This document shows, piece after piece, positions 33,101-37,552 of a DNA stretch of 64,000 bases. The translations under genes were made by a program, and so were the position numbers. The number at the start of each line of letters is the position of its first letter. Position 1 is the first letter of the stretch. The notes below the pieces were generated by a model. It was not told the DNA's origin. It saw only the letters and a program-made list of their open reading frames with translations, and ran no database searches. The stretch is taken from assembly GCF_001949145.1 (NCBI RefSeq), contig NW_019091362.1:9375295-9439294 (forward strand), in the 5' to 3' direction. The DNA is from Acanthaster planci. Its lineage: Eukaryota; Echinodermata; Asteroidea; Valvatida; Acanthasteridae.

Positions 33101-33369
33101 TGGTTTAGTTTTGGTATTTTTTGGTAAACTGGGGGATGATGATTGAAGGTGGGGTGGGTCTAGTAAATACCGTTCTATACTACTAAAGTACAGTGTACAA
33201 TTCCACAATTTCCAATACAAATTTGGAATCCCTTTCTCAGGAAAAGTTTGGCCTTACCGAGGTGTGTGGAGCTGTTGTCAATATTGGCCACACACAAGCT
33301 GCCTCCATCAAAGCCGTCCTCTGCGCCAATGGTGTGAGACCACCAGTCTCGCGCCTTGAAGAGAGACAT
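3142..33369 (-). CDS. BBS9: BBS9 (PTHB1), BBSome subunit; 22 coding exons with a 12-kb viral element in intron 1
   Basis: BBS9 is a core subunit of the BBSome, the coat complex that carries membrane proteins through cilia; in the family it has an N-terminal beta-propeller and C-terminal GAE, platform and helical parts. Exons on the minus strand: 33369-33258, 19300-19153, 18699-18635, 18380-18267, 17637-17384, 17130-17043, 16749-16654, 16154-16025, 15617-15436, 14783-14707, 12473-12417, 11847-11745, 11194-11087, 10966-10826, 9569-9474, 8145-7973, 7658-7506, 6680-6498, 5603-5408, 5185-5089, 4676-4411, 3296-3142. All phases agree, giving about 997 aa with no internal stop. The start is the ATG before SLFKARDWW, a family hallmark; RFKDKTPSPL, LDTLLDGTY and LKKHITQLCERLSKG are others. 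All introns are GT-AG except the one after 7506, which has a GC donor. It is about 110 residues longer than the human protein (887 aa) because of a Pro/Gly-rich and Lys-rich tail from the last three exons. Identification is secure; exact ends of exons 10 and 20 are inferred from phase. Confidence 0.93.
5832..5950. repeat. Partial foldback MITE in a BBS9 intron
   Basis: The left arm and centre of an inverted-repeat element: its first 100 or so bases match the left arm of the fuller copy at 36537-36864 (shared words include CCTCCAAGAGTTTGCAA and TTTGGAAAGGG). The right arm stops after GTGATTGGCC. It lies in the intron between exons 18 and 19 and provides an uninterrupted version of the site that is split by another insertion in the second copy. 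Confidence 0.65.
9750..9793. repeat. 11-bp tandem repeat, four units
   Basis: Four exact head-to-tail copies of TTGGTAAATAG lie in the BBS9 intron just upstream (in gene sense) of exon 15. No function is suggested. Confidence 0.9.
10495..10737. repeat. MITE copy 1 (GGGTAATTCCAGAAATTAGG family)
   Basis: A 243-bp non-coding element. It begins GGGTAATTCCAGAAATTAGG and ends with a damaged inverted copy of the same end (GGACCCCTAATTT...). It aligns over its whole length with 49217-49457, sharing internal words such as CAAACTATTACTATTTG. It lies in a BBS9 intron near exon 14. No clear target-site duplication is visible. The transposon superfamily is unknown. Confidence 0.8.
19475..20725. mobile_element. 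Possible non-autonomous hAT-like element in BBS9 intron 1
   Basis: The left end reads CAGGGCTCGCGAAAT, and the right end read backwards is CAGGGCTCGCAGAAT, giving a short inverted repeat of about 15 bp with a CAGGG terminus typical of hAT elements. The 1.25-kb interior has no meaningful open frame. An exact 8-bp target duplication is not visible (both flanks only share ATAT), so the boundaries and class are tentative. Internal words such as TTGCCCGACAAAAT and TGTCCGACAAGG suggest further diverged inverted similarity. Confidence 0.45.
21043..21416 (+). repeat. Left terminal inverted repeat of the viral element
   Basis: It matches the reverse complement of 32807-33185 almost base for base, from TAGTAGTA at the outer end to the run of A followed by CCTATATAAAA at the inner end. 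Within it, 21044-21095 is itself repeated in inverted form at 21287-21338 (about 85% identical by eye), so the outer 295 bp form a diverged palindrome. The inner edge carries the promoter-like box of the first gene. Confidence 0.93.
21406..21414 (+). promoter_or_regulatory. TATATAAAA box at the inner edge of the left TIR
   Basis: TATATAAAA lies 4 bases before the ATG of the cysteine-rich gene, after a run of 12 A. The same arrangement stands at the other TIR. The very short spacing argues against an ordinary host TATA box 30 bases upstream of transcription start with a normal leader, and fits a compact viral promoter with almost no leader. The function is inferred. Confidence 0.6.
21419..21961 (+). 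CDS. Cysteine-triplet repeat protein, intact, function unknown
   Basis: A 180-aa open frame starting right after the left TIR. It has 29 cysteines, all within residues 10-115. Between C40 and C76 every third residue is cysteine (13 in a row), and C91-C115 is a second run with one extra cysteine at C111. The spacer residues are mostly D, E, N, H, K and R, with DC and EC pairs common. The last 65 residues lack cysteine and are acidic. I know no characterised family with this exact pattern; it could bind several metal ions, form a disulphide ladder, or fold as a three-residue-period solenoid. There is no signal peptide. It is one of the few long genes in this element with no break, and it sits where the polymerase sits at the other end, so an early viral role is plausible. 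No function is claimed. Confidence 0.85.
   Translation: MIDHTTNVNCYFCKDTRNPIDLIDSYDCFRCLNSNRLCKCADCKECHDCHECNDCTRCNDCSTCDDCGRCINCVACFNSYDCQNSNALDSCEDCYQCGNCIECFGCTYCTCCVNCVELDGMDHVVLVDGKHKKLRHARENEPLPDLATKLDTNLYKIGLIIEYDIDVEIEIPPELIDAAE
21977..22783 (+). pseudogene. Unknown viral gene 2, frameshifted
   Basis: The gene opens with an ATG 15 bases after the cysteine gene and reads 130 codons to 22369. Good coding sequence then continues in another frame from about 22350 to 22661, and a third open frame (to 22783) may be the end of the protein. One frameshift near 22350 is clear, and a second near 22640 is likely. The product would be about 260 aa, mostly soluble, with no motif I can name (the first part contains HYSSPIFYHHNGQNKR; the second VNPPYTARNQMYVKIDSY). 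It lies in the plus-strand left arm between the cysteine protein and a zinc-ribbon protein. Function unknown. Confidence 0.55.
22827..22858 (+). terminator. Strong hairpin followed by T-run between two viral genes
   Basis: A 15-base stem with a 2-base loop (AACCTCGGTTATTCC pairs with GGAATAACTGAGGTT, one G-T wobble) followed closely by seven T. It lies 43 bases after the last gene-2 frame and 38 bases before the next ATG. Hairpins at transcript ends are known in mimiviruses and virophages; calling this one a 3'-end signal is inference. Confidence 0.5.
22897..23366 (+). pseudogene. Small zinc-ribbon-like protein, frameshift near the C-terminus
   Basis: ATG at 22897 follows TATTAATAAAAA. The first 124 codons include a Cys/His set around residues 27-43 (CDH, then CKHC about 12 residues later) that looks like a single zinc ribbon, preceded by a proline-rich stretch and followed by a basic tail. 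Near 23262-23272 the frame breaks; coding sequence continues in a neighbouring frame to a TAG at 23364-23366, so the original product was about 155 aa. A nucleic-acid-binding or transcription role would fit a zinc ribbon, but nothing here proves it. Confidence 0.6.
23387..23740 (+). CDS. Unknown viral protein, 117 aa, intact
   Basis: The ATG lies 20 bases after the previous gene, directly behind TTTAAAATAAA. The 117-residue product is soluble, rich in aromatic residues (YNFYNGQSFDLL, STYQYF) and has scattered cysteines but no recognisable motif. It has no break. Position and codon use match the neighbouring viral genes. Function unknown. Confidence 0.65.
   Translation: METHTFYLCQNPQTFKLKNVIDNSKGDKVILVKNILFERGYTLESDQLAFIYCPQLDTNYNFYNGQSFDLLQVISTYQYFRSDFETPRKLQRINIDELTFYLKSESGGYCYKMKTTE
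23783..24427 (+). CDS. Hydrophobic-hairpin protein widespread next to PolB elements, 214 aa, intact
   Basis: The layout is a charged N-terminal third (YRLKKIKEIKSQIQ, likely helical), a Gly/Ala/Pro-rich hydrophobic region at about residues 61-117, then a charged helical C-terminal half (MLADAKLNTIEEYVSHA; FERQVNERAEVLANKL). This resembles an uncharacterised family I recall in many invertebrate genomes beside similar polymerase and capsid genes; that is family-level recall, not checked. The hydrophobic centre could insert into or bend a membrane. The ATG follows TATAATAAAAG. The frame is unbroken. Function unknown. Confidence 0.7.
   Translation: MITNIYPDLTLNSVEQAERGERSEVSEASTKIYRLKKIKEIKSQIQREHDARETTYKKIKCILTALRYVEYGLEAFGATSAVVGIPPILGVVTGPVGLVMEGIAIRAFGAYAILKYASHRLAHKTKKHDQIRMLADAKLNTIEEYVSHAIEDGDISQEEFKLILSELKKFNDMKEKIRSNTSTKLQASQVTSKEEFERQVNERAEVLANKLAAI
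24439..24540 (+). pseudogene. Tiny ORF with PPxY and PTAP late-domain-like motifs, one in-frame stop
   Basis: ATG at 24439 opens a 34-codon frame with a TAA at codon 7 (24457-24459) and a final TAA at 24538-24540. The C-terminal part encodes PPAY (24490-24501) and PTAP (24517-24528), nine residues apart. In other viruses PPxY binds Nedd4-type WW domains and P(T/S)AP binds Tsg101, both leading to ESCRT-driven membrane release. The frame sits alone in the gap between the hydrophobic-hairpin gene and the candidate myristoylated gene. It is short, so chance cannot be excluded. The alternative is that it is non-coding spacer. Confidence 0.4.
24562..25527 (+). pseudogene. Candidate N-myristoylated viral protein, 321 codons, one in-frame TAG
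   Basis: The frame runs unshifted from ATG 24562 to 25527 with a single TAG at 25030-25032. The start MGANFSS meets the N-myristoylation rule (Gly2, small residue 3, Ser6, no Pro7). The remainder is mostly soluble with many aromatic residues (FDLLSDPNIHVLALFNFHVY; AWWDFVPKK) and an acidic, helical end. The ATG follows TATAAAATAA. It ends 6 bp from the end of the convergent membrane-protein gene. A role as a minor virion or membrane-associated protein would fit the lipid motif and neighbours, but I recognise no family with certainty. Confidence 0.65.
25534..25953 (-). CDS. Small membrane protein with proline hinge, 139 aa, intact
   Basis: Order of parts: a basic N-terminus (LREKIRTIFREQGVTIVSIL), a first hydrophobic segment (about residues 20-45), a Pro/Glu hinge (TPEPTPEPPEPPS), an amphipathic Trp-rich region (DWIKRQLWNLANVLKKLG), and a long hydrophobic end with a second and perhaps third membrane segment (LWTLFLAVGYIILTFI). 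This organisation matches an uncharacterised protein I recall as common beside PolB-capsid elements in invertebrates; not verified. It ends tail to tail with the preceding plus-strand gene. A virion membrane or membrane-disrupting role is possible but unproven. Confidence 0.7.
   Translation of the reverse strand: MNSDKTLREKIRTIFREQGVTIVSILTAFSLAVSTIVSSTVASIRAAGTPSITPEPTPEPPEPPSKGGVTDWIKRQLWNLANVLKKLGLKALGTLPGIIGSVLSWIFNVASKAVGWIADHLWTLFLAVGYIILTFIQKT
25973..26641 (-). pseudogene. Coiled-coil viral protein, at least two frameshifts
   Basis: An ATG at 26641 starts 10 bases after the upstream stop codon. After about 17 codons the frame shifts near 26588, and coding sequence then runs openly into the ATG at 26420 (MGFIRHVLGLQDYISGK) without a stop, so either one protein of about 220 aa or two adjacent genes once existed. 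Another shift near 26090 moves the C-terminal part into a frame ending at 25973. The centre is a Gln/Leu-rich coiled coil (LNQGKLDQLDAKIQQFEAEL). Function unknown. Confidence 0.55.
26651..26938 (-). CDS. Acidic 95-aa viral protein
   Basis: The product is strongly acidic (about a quarter Asp and Glu, with clusters such as DEEEE) and rich in Ser/Thr in the middle; the last 20 residues are basic to neutral. It has no membrane segment or Cys motif. The ATG lies behind an A/T-rich stretch (TTTAAAGTTAAAGTAAA). The stop is followed after 9 bases by the next ATG, the dense packing seen across the element. Function unknown. Confidence 0.6.
   Translation of the reverse strand: MAEGGVDFEEIALENKEEIDQDLKSAWEDLTLNPTQTETPFTDDSETSSLESPDFTHPIDIWPDEEEEIYGGLEIEKRYELIKYVDPLHKMEVTR
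26981..27229 (-). pseudogene. Small membrane-type protein, 82 codons, one in-frame TAA
   Basis: The ATG at 27229 follows TTATATAAAAA. The frame keeps phase to 26981 and is broken only by TAA at 27089-27091 (codon 47). The first part has a hydrophobic segment (HGAVVSVISIGYAML), and the second (ALSSGALATQGWLVSQGIL) is mildly hydrophobic. The consistent frame on both sides of the stop and the box before the ATG support a real gene inactivated by a point change. Function unknown. Confidence 0.6.
27254..27634 (-). CDS. Single-pass membrane protein with basic N-half, 126 aa, intact
   Basis: The N-terminal half is basic and Ser/Thr/Lys-rich (KNPRRVEQGKKLTDHNRKMK). A single membrane span follows at about residues 77-92 (LIFGGLAIGALAVYLI), ended by RKNK, then a Pro/Glu-rich tail. 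By the positive-inside rule the short C-tail next to RKNK would be cytosolic-like. The ATG sits behind TTATAAAAGAAG. It overlaps the C-terminal end of the upstream zinc-protein frame. A core or membrane protein of the virion is possible; unproven. Confidence 0.7.
   Translation of the reverse strand: MSTTEEASKVSPANSPVKTQIQTVTKVKNPRRVEQGKKLTDHNRKMKQQLPKMKLGEASEPSSENEIYKTVSENENLIFGGLAIGALAVYLIRKNKSTPMKVETTQPVVQPKSEANNEQPEILDME
27558..27998 (-). pseudogene. Cysteine-rich zinc-binding-type protein with in-frame TAG
   Basis: The frame starts at 27998 with a basic N-terminus, then cysteines at residues 19, 22, 25, 32, 38 and 45 plus H40, a pattern able to bind one or two zinc ions. A TAG at 27813-27815 interrupts it; the same frame then continues with convincing coding sequence including a hydrophobic segment (YGVYLSPLAAMLI) and overlaps the start of the next gene before stopping at 27558. 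The true end may be shorter. It lies directly downstream of the ATPase gene. Function unknown. Confidence 0.5.
28060..28672 (-). pseudogene. A32/FtsK-type genome-packaging ATPase, two frameshifts
   Basis: This family pumps viral DNA into preformed capsids. Seen here: Walker A NTGSGKT at about residues 17-23, Walker B NTLFIIDDCAS at about 86-96, then after a frameshift near 28340 the segment AFSGRHY...LLSQKYNSV, which carries the Gln-containing sensor region, and FHCKDRNSF. A second shift near 28146 at a run of C and T moves the C-terminus into a frame ending at 28060. The length of about 204 codons is normal for Polinton-like ATPases. The catalytic motifs look intact, but the gene is broken. 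It lies just downstream of the capsid gene, as expected for a morphogenesis block. Confidence 0.85.
28694..29953 (-). pseudogene. Major capsid protein of double-jelly-roll type, broken
   Basis: The gene covers 420 codons from ATG 29953 to 28694. Breaks are an in-frame TGA at 29606-29608 and frameshifts near 29366 and 29250. Segments recognisable by family memory are YRDADMFHNFKD, the proline/phenylalanine segment DHGPFYPSGF, and near the C-terminus LVMDARLAVEDGNFKSLVY; the Gly/Ser-rich loop HGSGRPLGGGGD is also typical. The length and beta-rich character fit a hexon-like major capsid protein of Polinton-like viruses, though no structure can be checked here. The start lies behind TATAATATAAAAG. 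It is next to the ATPase gene, completing the morphogenesis pair. Confidence 0.75.
29982..30059 (-). CDS. 25-residue single-span membrane peptide
   Basis: A tiny frame (26 codons with stop): four charged or polar residues (MEYED), then an almost uninterrupted hydrophobic stretch (LFFAVGVSFVAFSFLFKIL). Its ATG overlaps the stop codon of the upstream 46-aa frame by one base (TAATG), and it ends 29 bases before the capsid ATG. Tight spacing and the clean membrane helix support a real small gene, but at this length chance is possible. Confidence 0.45.
   Translation of the reverse strand: MEYEDLFFAVGVSFVAFSFLFKILQ
30059..30199 (-). CDS. Small 46-aa helical protein
   Basis: The frame starts at 30199, 20 bases from the divergent plus-strand ATG at 30220, and stops in a TAATG overlap with the next tiny gene. 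The N-terminal two-thirds read as an amphipathic helix (EIKDKLIEIQTDHTNIEQML), and the end is basic (SKKKRSESK). The A/T-rich divergent spacer between 30200 and 30219 would have to serve both genes. Function unknown. Confidence 0.45.
   Translation of the reverse strand: MNGEIKDKLIEIQTDHTNIEQMLGDICTDIITLAISKKKRSESKVN
30220..30530 (+). pseudogene. Plus-strand viral gene, frameshifted and truncated at the deletion junction
   Basis: The N-terminus has a hydrophobic Gly/Ala-rich segment (MMVGGAIVNALAFTGSNFLF). Near 30320 the frame shifts, and a helical, Gln/Glu-rich stretch follows (ALEQLAQAKESSEQ; VDEALRAY). The meaningful sequence stops near 30505, where it meets the polymerase remnant on the other strand; the last codons to 30530 are chance. 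The arrangement resembles an uncharacterised protein I recall next to such polymerases, usually longer. It was cut by the same internal deletion as the polymerase. Confidence 0.55.
30474..32806 (-). pseudogene. Protein-primed-type family B DNA polymerase with SAP-like N-terminus, inactivated
   Basis: The frame begins at ATG 32806, just inside the right TIR. The first 100 or so residues hold one or two short helical modules resembling SAP domains (KHTKSELVKAIQES; GKILRKDLITAI). Next come the N-terminal region (FDKVKAFYINVVKYNP, YIPLPKYLAVKKAII), a zinc-finger-like segment (CFKCLSHF...RHQED), Exo I (VIYADFES), an Exo III-like segment (YVETDVLLLAGVFENFRK), YYTSPGLSWDALLK, and polymerase motif A (YLDANNLYGWAM). 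In-frame stops: TGA 32717-32719, TAG 32381-32383, TAA 31742-31744; a frameshift lies near 30815. The region expected to hold Exo II appears missing near 31180, and everything after motif A (motifs B and C, with the catalytic Asp pair) is lost near 30505. The copy cannot replicate DNA. Confidence 0.88.
32807..33185 (-). repeat. Right terminal inverted repeat of the viral element
   Basis: It is the reverse complement of the left TIR with few differences, from the inner TATA box to the outer end CTATACTACTA. It contains the same internal palindrome (arms at about 32888-32940 and 33133-33184). The next bases outward (AAGTAC) do not exactly duplicate the left flank (GCTAAG). The BBS9 exon 1 splice donor begins 72 bases beyond the repeat. 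Confidence 0.93.
32812..32822 (-). promoter_or_regulatory. TATATATAAAA box at the inner edge of the right TIR
   Basis: On the minus strand TATATATAAAA ends 5 bases before the polymerase ATG at 32806, behind a run of A. It mirrors the box at 21406-21414, so the two TIRs present inward-facing, nearly identical promoter-like sequences to the two outermost genes. The function is inferred. Confidence 0.6.
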
Positions 33370-34228
33370 GACTCGGCTTGGGATGGCAATATGTGATGGG
33401 CAGTTGAACTACATGAGAAACATAGGCCAAAATTTGTTATTGAATGGAATGAAATACACTTTTTTGTACAATGTAAAAAAAGACGGAGGGCCAGCATCAC
33501 AGCCCTGGTGAGACTCATGCCGAATACGGTGAACACCAATTGCCTGTCGTCTAGTAGGCCTACTTCTTTTTCACCTGAATGACTACCCTCCCCCACATTA
33601 AATGTTGAAATTTTAGTCTTATTGGAAATAAAATATGGACATTCTCCTAAAAAGGTTATGACCCCTATATCAGAACTGCACTGAGCACACACAGTATTCA
33701 ACCGCACACCACCACAGCCGTGACAGTAGACGTTATGTCAACTTTCATCTATAGTCTCAGTCTGTTCATGTAATTGGCCTTTTGTGAGTTAACTTTGAAT
33801 AAAATCTGGCACACTTGAGTTATCTGATTGTACATTAACATATCAATTTGAATTCCGACTAAAGACACTGTTGCTATACAACGTGATTTGGGGCAAGGTT
33901 TTGCATAGTGACTATCATCTCTGGAATTGACTGGTTCCTTTGTGCCATTTTTATCCATTGAGAACAGTGTATTGGTGCAAGGCGTCTCTTATGTAACTAG
34001 GCAAAATGGTGTCTGTAGAATGGAGAATTCAAATTGCTATGTTCATGTGAATGTAAAGAACACAGTGTACCAATTTTGTTCAAATGTAACTAGCAAAAGG
34101 TTTCTTGTAGTTGAACTGTCATGAACGTATGTAGTAGGTACACTTCCTGGCATTGTCACAGCCGAGCGCTGCGCTAGTTTACATTAGACTTAAGCAACTA
34201 TGAAGTAGTAAACTTGCATATATGCCAG
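33370..34228. other. Upstream region of BBS9, up to the assembly gap
   Basis: This should hold the BBS9 5' UTR and promoter, since the first coding exon starts at 33369. No TATA box, CpG-rich stretch or coding sequence stands out. Nothing else is recognisable. Confidence 0.4.
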
Positions 34229-35153
34229 NNNNNNNNNNNNNNNNNNNNNNNNNNNNNNNNNNNNNNNNNNNNNNNNNNNNNNNNNNNNNNNNNNNNNNNN
34301 NNNNNNNNNNNNNNNNNNNNNNNNNNNNNNNNNNNNNNNNNNNNNNNNNNNNNNNNNNNNNNNNNNNNNNNNNNNNNNNNNNNNNNNNNNNNNNNNNNNN
34401 NNNNNNNNNNNNNNNNNNNNNNNNNNNNNNNNNNNNNNNNNNNNNNNNNNNNNNNNNNNNNNNNNNNNNNNNNNNNNNNNNNNNNNNNNNNNNNNNNNNN
34501 NNNNNNNNNNNNNNNNNNNNNNNNNNNNNNNNNNNNNNNNNNNNNNNNNNNNNNNNNNNNNNNNNNNNNNNNNNNNNNNNNNNNNNNNNNNNNNNNNNNN
34601 NNNNNNNNNNNNNNNNNNNNNNNNNNNNNNNNNNNNNNNNNNNNNNNNNNNNNNNNNNNNNNNNNNNNNNNNNNNNNNNNNNNNNNNNNNNNNNNNNNNN
34701 NNNNNNNNNNNNNNNNNNNNNNNNNNNNNNNNNNNNNNNNNNNNNNNNNNNNNNNNNNNNNNNNNNNNNNNNNNNNNNNNNNNNNNNNNNNNNNNNNNNN
34801 NNNNNNNNNNNNNNNNNNNNNNNNNNNNNNNNNNNNNNNNNNNNNNNNNNNNNNNNNNNNNNNNNNNNNNNNNNNNNNNNNNNNNNNNNNNNNNNNNNNN
34901 NNNNNNNNNNNNNNNNNNNNNNNNNNNNNNNNNNNNNNNNNNNNNNNNNNNNNNNNNNNNNNNNNNNNNNNNNNNNNNNNNNNNNNNNNNNNNNNNNNNN
35001 NNNNNNNNNNNNNNNNNNNNNNNNNNNNNNNNNNNNNNNNNNNNNNNNNNNNNNNNNNNNNNNNNNNNNNNNNNNNNNNNNNNNNNNNNNNNNNNNNNNN
35101 NNNNNNNNNNNNNNNNNNNNNNNNNNNNNNNNNNNNNNNNNNNNNNNNNNNNN
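34229..35153. other. Assembly gap (925 N)
   Basis: An uninterrupted run of N between the BBS9 upstream region and a repeat-rich stretch. Its true length and content are unknown. Confidence 1.
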
Positions 35154-35859
35154 CTGTATAATTCTACATGGAAAATTTTTCTTCATACAGTAAAAATTGT
35201 CGAAGTGAAGTCAAAAATAGGAATAATTTTAACCTAAACTCATTTTCAGCTGACAAGTGTCTCCTGCGCCGCCGTAAACTATTTACAAGTAGTTCAGGCA
35301 ACCACTAGACGGGTACTGCGTTAGTGTACCATGCAAATGTCGTTGAGTGTGGTCTGGGAGCCGCACGTACGGGAGCTTGTGGTTTGTCAACCTCGTTCTC
35401 ACATACCTAGGTATCACCTTGCAGATGCCGCTGCCGTGACAAGAACCATAACTGAACTCACATATTAAAATAATTCAGAAAGATACAAGCACCAAAAATA
35501 AAGTGATGTGATACCAAACGAACATCGACAAAAAACTTATATGTTGAGGGTGATGCCAGAATTACAATGTGTTTTAGTTGCTGTTTTCAAACACCTGTTT
35601 TGTGAAAACAATCTCAGATTTTCGGTAGCTGTTTCTGGACCTTTCTGGCACCTGAAGATGATTGATTTCTAATTAACATGCTAACAAGAGACATAAATTA
35701 GGAGTTATATTACCTGAATGCGTCAGGAGAGCTTTCTGGAAATGTTGCTATGACTTTTCACCGATCCTTTGTGGCAGTAAAAAGCAGAAATTTTAATGTT
35801 TTATTTTTATGCTGATGAAACCCAGAGACGGAATTAGGAGGGCACTATCCAAATTTTTG
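35154..35859. other. Non-coding stretch after the gap
   Basis: No open frame of interest, repeat or RNA gene is recognisable here. It lies between the gap and the degenerate satellite. Confidence 0.5.
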
Positions 35860-36500
35860 AGGAGAGTATTGCATTCTAAGGATTTTGGGAAGGGGAGGAT
35901 GAAAACAAAATGATTCGACAAACACTTGAGAAAATTGCCCTTGGGGTCACACTCTTGAAATTCCAGTTAAATACGTTTTGCTACGTTTCACCAGGCTGCG
36001 CCATTTTTGTCCCATTTTGCATCGTTGTGCGCGTGCTTTTAGTTGTTGGTGAATTTCGACCACTGAGTTCAACAGCAAGCTGAAATGAGGGCGCTTTTTC
36101 AAGTTAACGGTGGCGCACTTGTGCCCGCAGTGATGGGGATATCACGGGAGGGTATTGTGAAATGAATTGATTCGGCAAATACTTATGAAAATGAAAACGA
36201 AAATTGTCCAAGGTTTCCCACTCTGAAGTGGTGTCACTCTGTTCCCGCAGAGTGTCACCACGTGGTGCTACTTTTGTTTTGCAAAAGTTGTGCACTTTTT
36301 TCTTTATAATGGTGTACATGTACAAAAAAGATGAAACGCACAATTTGGATTAAATGTGTGAGTGACGTGCTGGGGATTTTAGAAAGGAACTATTTTTTTT
36401 AATGAACTGGAAAACACTGGGAGATTGAAAAGAAAATTGTCCTTGTGGTCGTAATTTTAAATTTCCGGTGAAACAAATATTGTTTTCTTGTACTTGAGCG
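35860..36500. repeat. Degenerate satellite-like repeat, left block
   Basis: Three or so diverged units share an order of words: a GGGCGCT-type start, a GGGG(A)T run, GATTCG(A/G)CAAA(C/T)ACTT, GAAAATTGTCC, then AATTTCCAGT or similar followed by a T-rich end. Units are about 150-250 bp. The same unit recurs at 40740-41080. Identity is low and boundaries are approximate. Confidence 0.45.
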
Positions 36501-36536
36501 ACTCCCCGCGTGGCCTTTTCTCTCAGAAATACAGGC

Positions 36537-36864
36537 GATTCACAATAGGGCGCCTCCAAGAGTTTGCAACATACACGCCGGCCAATCACAGTGTGCGAAA
36601 TCTGTCAACCCAATGAACGTTTGGAAAGGGAGACGGAAAAGGGGGCCACACAGAGCGCGCTAGCGACTTGCGTCATGTGCATATTATGCTCAGAAAGTGT
36701 ACCGTACGTACTTCGTGCGTCCTGAGCCTTATGTGCATATGACACACGTCGTTCTACATGGCCTCTTTTTCCGTCTACAGTTTGGAAAGGGTCGACAAAT
36801 TTGCGCGTTGTGATTGGCCAACACGTTGCAAACTCTTGAAGGCGCACCGAATTGTGTGGTTGCG
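36537..36864. repeat. Foldback MITE, split by a nested insertion
   Basis: The left arm (GATTCACAATAGGGCGCCTC...) and the right arm read backwards (CACAATTCGGTGCGCCTTC...) match over about 75 bp. The shared CCAAGAGTTTGCAA and GGCCAATCACA words occur in both arms. The partial copy at 5832-5950 shows the uninterrupted centre. A second element occupies 36631-36779. Confidence 0.75.
36631..36779. mobile_element. Nested 149-bp palindromic insertion with 12-bp direct repeats
   Basis: The insert starts AGACGGAAAA-GGGGGCC and its other end read backwards is TAGACGGAAAAAGAGGCC. It is flanked by exact GTTTGGAAAGGG copies at 36619-36630 and 36780-36791, whereas the related copy at 5832-5950 has a single GTTTGGAAAGGG. 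This is good internal evidence for an insertion with a target duplication. Confidence 0.65.
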
Positions 36865-37270
36865 TATTTAGTGTAGTGCAAGTCTCGAGTTGTGTCCTGG
36901 GTATGACGTTGAATTGCATCCCGGGGTAAGGCTTCGGTACAGAAGCTCCGAAGAACTGGGGAGTGTAGAGTCGCACCCAAGTTCATGGTCACTCCTAGGA
37001 CTGCTCTGGCCTGGAGTGATAGCACCTGTTTGCTGAATTAAAATCCTTGTGCCTTCAATGAAGGTTTTGAGCCAGAGGATAGGACAAGGACAGTCCAACG
37101 CAGAACTTCCGACCCGACACGAGGGCCTCGCAGCCACCATCTCTCTAGGTCATGACAGATGAACCTCGAGTGTAAAAGATGGGGCCTCGCGGGTGCAGGC
37201 GTACACTACACTTCATGAACCTGAAAAGTCCACGGCGCAGGTTTGAAGGACACGTCCTCACGTTCACCAA

Positions 37271-37552
37271 CACTGTAAAAACACTGGGTATTTTCTGCCC
37301 AACATTGGATACCAGGTGAATCGTCTAACTGTTGGACCTTTTTATATAGCTGCATGGTTGAACCCGACTGCGCCGCGCTGATTCTCTCCTGCATATATGG
37401 GCAAACTAAACTTGTCCCATTTTACCCAACAATGGTAGAAAAGGTTATTTTTCTTACCAAGTGTTCTACTCTTTTGCTCAACGGTTAAGCAATTCACCTG
37501 GTACCCCGCAGCCACGTTGGGCAAACAAAAATTGCCCAGCGTTTTTACAGTG
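37271..37552. repeat. MITE with CACTGTAAAAACRCTGGG ends
   Basis: A 282-bp element whose left end CACTGTAAAAACACTGGG is matched in inverted form at the right end (CCCAGCGTTTTTACAGTG). Further inward, CCAGGTGAAT and its inverse also pair, giving arms of about 65-90 bp. It has no coding capacity. Confidence 0.75.

Larger units (their letters stand above)
21043..33185. mobile_element. Endogenous Polinton/Maverick-like (Polinton-like virus) element, decayed, in BBS9 intron 1
   Basis: A 12.1-kb insertion bounded by terminal inverted repeats of about 375 bp. Inside are at least 19 closely packed intronless genes: seven on the plus strand from the left end, then a minus-strand block, one plus-strand gene, and the polymerase on the minus strand against the right TIR. 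Recognisable hallmarks are a family B DNA polymerase, an A32-type ATPase and a capsid protein of the double-jelly-roll type, the shared core of Polintons, adintoviruses and Polinton-like viruses. No integrase, maturation protease or penton gene was recognised. The flanks share AAGT but show no exact flush 6-bp duplication. Many genes have stops or frameshifts, and an internal deletion joins the polymerase to the convergent gene near 30505. This copy cannot be functional, though some frameshifts at homopolymers could be sequencing errors. Confidence 0.9.

Noticed and set aside
21043-33185. A variant genetic code to explain in-frame stops in the viral genes
   Set aside because: All three stop codons occur in frame, frameshifts are also present, the genes end normally at the same codons, and host genes use the standard code; decay is simpler.
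21043-33185. Polinton-type 6-bp target duplication
   Set aside because: The flanks share only AAGT and not in flush positions (GCTAAG versus AAGTAC); an exact duplication is not visible.
21043-33185. RVE integrase or adenovirus-like protease gene
   Set aside because: No frame shows an integrase DDE layout or a protease His-Cys layout I can recognise; they may be lost or too diverged, so none was annotated.
34179-35193. Long open frames across the N run
   Set aside because: They are artefacts of translating the assembly gap; no real sequence supports them.
36537-37552. A CRISPR-like array among the repeats
   Set aside because: The repeats are inverted, not direct, and are not regularly spaced; this is animal DNA with MITEs.
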